From an uncultured Lachnospiraceae bacterium (lineage in GTDB: Bacteria; Bacillota; Clostridia; Lachnospirales; Lachnospiraceae): a stretch of DNA of 8,140 nt. The stretch is taken from NCBI GenBank assembly GCA_910583615.1, contig CAJTXP010000081.1, positions 1 through 8,140 on the forward strand. The letters are read 5' to 3'. Below the pieces are notes generated by a model. It ran no database searches, was not told the DNA's origin, and saw only the letters and a list, made by a program, of their open reading frames with translations. This document shows, piece after piece, positions 5,794 through 8,140 of this stretch; the stretch's first letter is position 1, and every line of letters starts with the position of its first letter. The translations under genes and the position numbers were made by a program.

Positions 5794-6839
5794 AAGTTCT
5801 GCTCCTTTCCCTGTACAGATGTCTGTTCCAAAAATCCAAACCTTCCATCCTCTTTATAAGCTTTTCTCGACGGATTTCCTTCGCAGCGCCAGAGCTTCCC
5901 GGCGCCCACATCATAGATGGCTGACCAAACCGTATCCTTTCCCGTCCTCCGGTCATACTGGCAGATAAACCCGTACCGGCCTCTCATCACATCCATGGCA
6001 AAGGGAACAGCCTCTTCTGCACCGGATTTGTTATGAACAAATGCAGACTGCATCGTCTCATACCGCCTCTGCGCTTCCCAGTCGTCCATCCCCTCTGTCC
6101 GGTACCGCTTCATCCCATCCAGATTAAAGGCATTTACCGCCGACACAAACATATGTTCTTGATCTGCGTAACATACCTCTGTCCGTTCTACATTACACTC
6201 GATGACAGCCGCCGTTCCCGTCCGATCCACAGCCGTAAATGTCTGGCTGGTGGCAACCGGCAGCTGCCTCAGGGCATTCACAAAATCCTTTACTGTCCGG
6301 CACCGCTCCAGACCATACCGCAGAAGCATGCCCGCATTCAGACCACAGCCCAGACAGGACGGATATACCGAGGTCAGCCCCACTGCAAATCCATACTCGT
6401 TGACACCGTCCTCCATCTCCACAAAAGCCGTCGTATTGCCCTGAAAATGATACGCGCCATCCAGTCTGAAGATACAGTTCATGTTCAGCTTCTCCGTTTC
6501 CGTCAGAAAATCACTGTTCCTTGCCAGGATCACGTGCCCGCCCTGCCGGAACGCCAGGCAGGAACACCTGTTTTCGGGCATAATCCCATACATGCTGAGC
6601 AATACTGCTTCCAGCTTTCCTGCTTCCGTCCCCTGCCCGTCTGCTATGCCTCTGATCTCTTCGAGCGCCTCCGGATACCATTTTTCATAATATGGCCGGC
6701 ATTTTACCGCATATCGGATCCGCTCCTCTGATATGGGAAACGGCACCTGCTCCAGTATCTGTTTTCCGTGCTCCCTAAGTCTTTTCCCCCAGAGAAAGCC
6801 TGACTCATAATGGGTTCCTTTGAATCTCTCATGATACAT
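5790..6839 (-). CDS. C45 / acyl-CoA:6-APA acyltransferase-like Ntn hydrolase
   Basis: A 349-residue protein of the linear-amide C-N hydrolase clan (peptidase C45, choloylglycine hydrolase relatives). These enzymes cleave themselves before a cysteine, which becomes the nucleophile and hydrolyses or transfers acyl groups at amide bonds. The N-terminal propeptide-like part (1-91) includes GTHYESGFLWGKRL and EEIRGIADGQG. The probable cleavage site is R91-C92 in NRCSCLAF, followed by ILARNSDF at 104-111 and a VNEYGFAVGLT motif. No signal peptide or membrane helix is seen, so it is probably cytoplasmic. Bacterial members are mostly uncharacterised, and the penicillin acyltransferase name does not prove a beta-lactam substrate. 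It is the first gene of the minus-strand operon, with GAAGGAG about 10 nt before ATG 6839, and overlaps the amidohydrolase start by ATGA. The pair suggests stepwise breakdown of an N-acylated or amide compound. Confidence 0.82.
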   Translation of the reverse strand: MYHERFKGTHYESGFLWGKRLREHGKQILEQVPFPISEERIRYAVKCRPYYEKWYPEALEEIRGIADGQGTEAGKLEAVLLSMYGIMPENRCSCLAFRQGGHVILARNSDFLTETEKLNMNCIFRLDGAYHFQGNTTAFVEMEDGVNEYGFAVGLTSVYPSCLGCGLNAGMLLRYGLERCRTVKDFVNALRQLPVATSQTFTAVDRTGTAAVIECNVERTEVCYADQEHMFVSAVNAFNLDGMKRYRTEGMDDWEAQRRYETMQSAFVHNKSGAEEAVPFAMDVMRGRYGFICQYDRRTGKDTVWSAIYDVGAGKLWRCEGNPSRKAYKEDGRFGFLEQTSVQGKEQNL

Positions 6840-6870
6840 CTTTATCGCTCTCCTTCTCGAATACTTCCAA

Positions 6871-6886
6871 AGAGCTGATCAACTCT
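6871..6886. promoter_or_regulatory. Imperfect 16-bp palindrome near the transcription start of the hydrolase operon
   Basis: AGAGCTGATCAACTCT is symmetrical except for one base pair. It lies just past the -10 of the minus-strand promoter, at the expected transcription start and about 20 bp before the ribosome binding site. That position suits a repressor operator. A small leader hairpin or chance are the alternatives. Confidence 0.4.
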
Positions 6887-6892
6887 AAAAGG

Positions 6893-6921
6893 AGCATAAT
6901 CGAATAAAAATTTTATGTCAA
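6893..6921 (-). promoter_or_regulatory. Promoter of the Ntn hydrolase-amidohydrolase operon
   Basis: The minus strand has a perfect TTGACA (6916-6921), a 17-bp A/T-rich spacer and TATGCT (6893-6898), four of six matches to the -10 consensus. Transcription would start near 6886 and give a leader of about 47 nt before ATG 6839. No other promoter is evident between the genes down to 3509, so this probably drives all of them. Confidence 0.7.
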
Positions 6922-6936
6922 GCGTTGATTTTGGAC

Positions 6937-6965
6937 TGGTCAGCACATCTTAAGACTGATACAAT
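6937..6965 (+). promoter_or_regulatory. Candidate promoter of the metallophosphatase gene
   Basis: TGGTCA (6937-6942) and TACAAT (6960-6965) are separated by 17 bp. The -10 is good and the -35 is weak. The start would be near 6972, about 23 nt before the ATG. It lies back to back with the minus-strand promoter, with the two -35 elements only 15 bp apart. Confidence 0.5.
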
Positions 6966-6994
6966 AGACCCAACGGACCAGAGGAGGAAAGACC

Positions 6995-7717
6995 ATGCGT
7001 TATATCATTTCAGACATACACGGCTGCTATGAAGAATACCGGGAATTACTTGAAAAAATTCATTTTTCAGAAAATGATCTGCTCTACGTCCTTGGAGACG
7101 CCATGGACCGTGGACCAGAGCCCATCCGGGTGATACAGGATATGATAGCGAGGAAAAATGTAATCTATATCGTTGGAAATCACGATTACATGATGCTTCG
7201 CACTTTGAAAAAACTGGCAGTGGAGATTACAGAGGAGAACTGTGAAACCCATTTGACTTCTGAAGATCTTATAAACTGTTTTTACTGGATCCAGGACGGC
7301 GGCAGAACCACGTCCGACCAGTTCCGGGCACTGTCCCGCAGGGAACAGCAGAACATCCTCGACTATGTCGGCGACGCATATATTTATGAAGTGTTAAAAG
7401 AACACGGCAGAGAACTGGTGCTGGTTCATGCCGGGATCCGCGGTTTTGAAGAAGAAAAAAGCCTGGATGAATATGACCTGTTTGATTTTATCTACGAACG
7501 CACAGACTATAACCGGAGATATTATCAGGATCCTCATAAGATCCTGGTGACCGGTCATACGCCGACGCTTCTGATCCGTCCGGACGGCCAGCCGCTTGTC
7601 TATCAGGGAAACGGTCACATCGCCGTGGACTGCGGCTGCGTGTTCGGCGGTAATCTGGCCGCATACTGCGTGGAGACGGAAGAGACCGTCTATGTAAAAA
7701 GCAGGCAGAAAAAATAA
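6995..7717 (+). CDS. PPP-family metallophosphatase (serine/threonine phosphatase-like)
   Basis: A 240-residue calcineurin-like phosphoesterase with the complete PPP metal and catalytic set: SDIHG (D7, H9), GDAMDRG (D35, D38, R39), GNHD (N62, H63), VHAG (H145) and GHTP (H188). These bind two metal ions and remove phosphate from phosphoproteins or nucleotides. The length and motif spacing fit bacterial PrpA/PrpE-type phosphatases and their ApaH relatives, so both protein phosphatase and diadenosine tetraphosphatase activities are possible. GDAMDRG replaces the usual GDYVDRG or GDIVDRG, a mild variation outside the metal ligands. It is cytoplasmic, with no signal or membrane helix. AGGAGG at 6982-6987 sits 7 nt before the ATG and fixes the start. 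Its base composition looks less GC-rich than the minus-strand genes to its left. It is divergent from the hydrolase operon and followed by a separately promoted small gene. Confidence 0.92.
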   Translation: MRYIISDIHGCYEEYRELLEKIHFSENDLLYVLGDAMDRGPEPIRVIQDMIARKNVIYIVGNHDYMMLRTLKKLAVEITEENCETHLTSEDLINCFYWIQDGGRTTSDQFRALSRREQQNILDYVGDAYIYEVLKEHGRELVLVHAGIRGFEEEKSLDEYDLFDFIYERTDYNRRYYQDPHKILVTGHTPTLLIRPDGQPLVYQGNGHIAVDCGCVFGGNLAAYCVETEETVYVKSRQKK

Positions 7718-7748
7718 CCCGCAGGGCACATCCTGATCTGTTAAAACG

Positions 7749-7767
7749 CAGGCGCCTGTGCTATACT
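7749..7767 (+). promoter_or_regulatory. Extended -10 promoter with a palindrome in its spacer
   Basis: TG-C-TATACT (TG at 7759-7760, -10 at 7762-7767) is an extended -10 element. No good -35 is found 16-18 bp upstream, which is common for this promoter type. The perfect palindrome CAGGCGCCTG (7749-7758) abuts it and could be a regulator site. Together with the AGGAGG at 7788-7793, it supports independent expression of the small membrane protein gene. Confidence 0.5.
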
Positions 7768-7802
7768 ATAGTTCATCACCATTACTCAGGAGGAATCAGA
7801 AC

Positions 7803-8045
7803 ATGTTTGGACTTATCATTGGACTGTTCACCGGCGGAATCGCCGGATGGCTGGCAGGAAAGATCATGAACAACGAAGGAAGCATGATGCGCAACATCCT
7901 GCTTGGTATTGTGGGCGGCATCGTGGGAAATGTGGTGCTGGGATTCATCGGCATCCACGGAAGCGGGTTGATCGGAAGCATCATCGTAGCCGTGGTCGGT
8001 TCCTGTATCATCATCTGGCTGGTGAACAACCTGTCCGGCCGCTGA
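7803..8045 (+). CDS. GlsB/YeaQ/YmgE-family stress-response membrane protein
   Basis: An 80-residue, strongly hydrophobic, glycine-rich protein with the family layout. The first helix is GLIIGLFTGGIAGWLAG (3-19), followed by a short polar loop KIMNNEGSMMRN. The second helix is ILLGIVGGIVGNVVLGFIG and the third SGLIGSIIVAVVGSCIIIWLV. This is the transglycosylase-associated protein family of about 80 residues. The family name does not imply a shown enzyme activity; members are linked to envelope stress and to Asp23/Gls24 proteins. A longer frame starts at 7758, but ATG 7803 is chosen because AGGAGG (7788-7793) is 9 nt upstream, the promoter -10 lies inside the longer version, and family proteins begin with this first helix. 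The next gene starts 45 bp downstream without a terminator, so co-transcription is likely. Confidence 0.93.
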   Translation: MFGLIIGLFTGGIAGWLAGKIMNNEGSMMRNILLGIVGGIVGNVVLGFIGIHGSGLIGSIIVAVVGSCIIIWLVNNLSGR

Positions 8046-8090
8046 AAAAACTTTCACGACATTCAGAAAATCATCAAAAGGAGAATTAGT

Positions 8091-8140
8091 GTGAAAGAAA
8101 CTAGAGGACAGCCAATAAATGGCGCACTGAAACAAGCTAT
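8091..8140 (+). CDS. Start of an unidentified gene (runs off right edge)
   Basis: A GTG start at 8091 follows AAGGAG (8078-8083) at a 7-nt spacing and stays open to the window end, giving MKETRGQPINGALKQA. Sixteen residues are too few to name a family. With no terminator after the GlsB-like gene, it is probably the next gene of that transcript. Confidence 0.6.
   Translation, partial: MKETRGQPINGALKQA

Noticed and set aside
5790..6839. Reading the C45-type protein as a beta-lactam enzyme controlled by the BlaI/BlaR1 pair
   Set aside because: It has its own promoter without the 20-bp operator arm and belongs to a different operon, and the family name alone does not indicate a penicillin substrate in bacteria.
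7758..7802. Upstream extension of the GlsB-like protein by 15 residues
   Set aside because: The extension would start inside the promoter, before the -10, and the strong AGGAGG fits only the start at 7803.

Overview
The window looks like a chromosomal segment of a moderately GC-rich Firmicute, most likely a gut Clostridia/Lachnospiraceae member. The reasons are strong AGGAGG-type ribosome binding sites, canonical TTGACA/TATAAT promoters with A-tract upstream elements, tRNA-Ser genes without an encoded CCA, and a BlaI/M56-peptidase pair of the kind common in that group. This taxonomic placement is inference from style, not from a marker gene.

Left end (1-503, minus strand): two tRNA-Ser genes (anticodons UGA, then GGA in the direction of transcription) follow a near-perfect promoter. 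Just downstream lies a second strong promoter with A-tracts, whose transcript leaves the window at base 1. Its leader resembles a pre-16S leader, so an rRNA operon probably begins just beyond the left edge.

504-3229 (minus): a BlaI/MecI-type repressor gene and a BlaR1-like membrane metalloprotease gene, overlapping by a few bases. They are driven by a promoter built into a perfect 20-bp inverted repeat, an obvious autoregulatory operator. The receptor keeps the HExxH protease but has no recognisable penicillin-binding domain. Its sensor region is a different, helical-repeat-like module, so the inducing signal is unknown.

3230-6839 (minus): the remains of a second operon with its own promoter near 6893-6921. 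It reads C45/choloylglycine-type Ntn hydrolase, then an amidohydrolase/deaminase (joined by a 4-bp ATGA overlap), then a frameshifted helical/TPR-like gene, then a MATE transporter cut off after about 90 residues. The truncated transporter abuts the BlaI/BlaR1 promoter region, so the junction near 3196-3245 looks like a rearrangement breakpoint. The intact part may hydrolyse an amide and deaminate a ring compound, with the lost transporter having moved a substrate or product.

6840-8140 (plus): after a divergent promoter region come a PPP-family metallophosphatase, a small GlsB/YeaQ/YmgE-type membrane stress protein with its own extended -10 promoter, and the first 16 codons of a further gene that runs off the right edge.

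I see no CRISPR array, insertion sequence, phage gene or evident defence system. The most notable items are the BlaI-type operator/receptor pair with an unknown signal and the decayed 3' end of the neighbouring operon.
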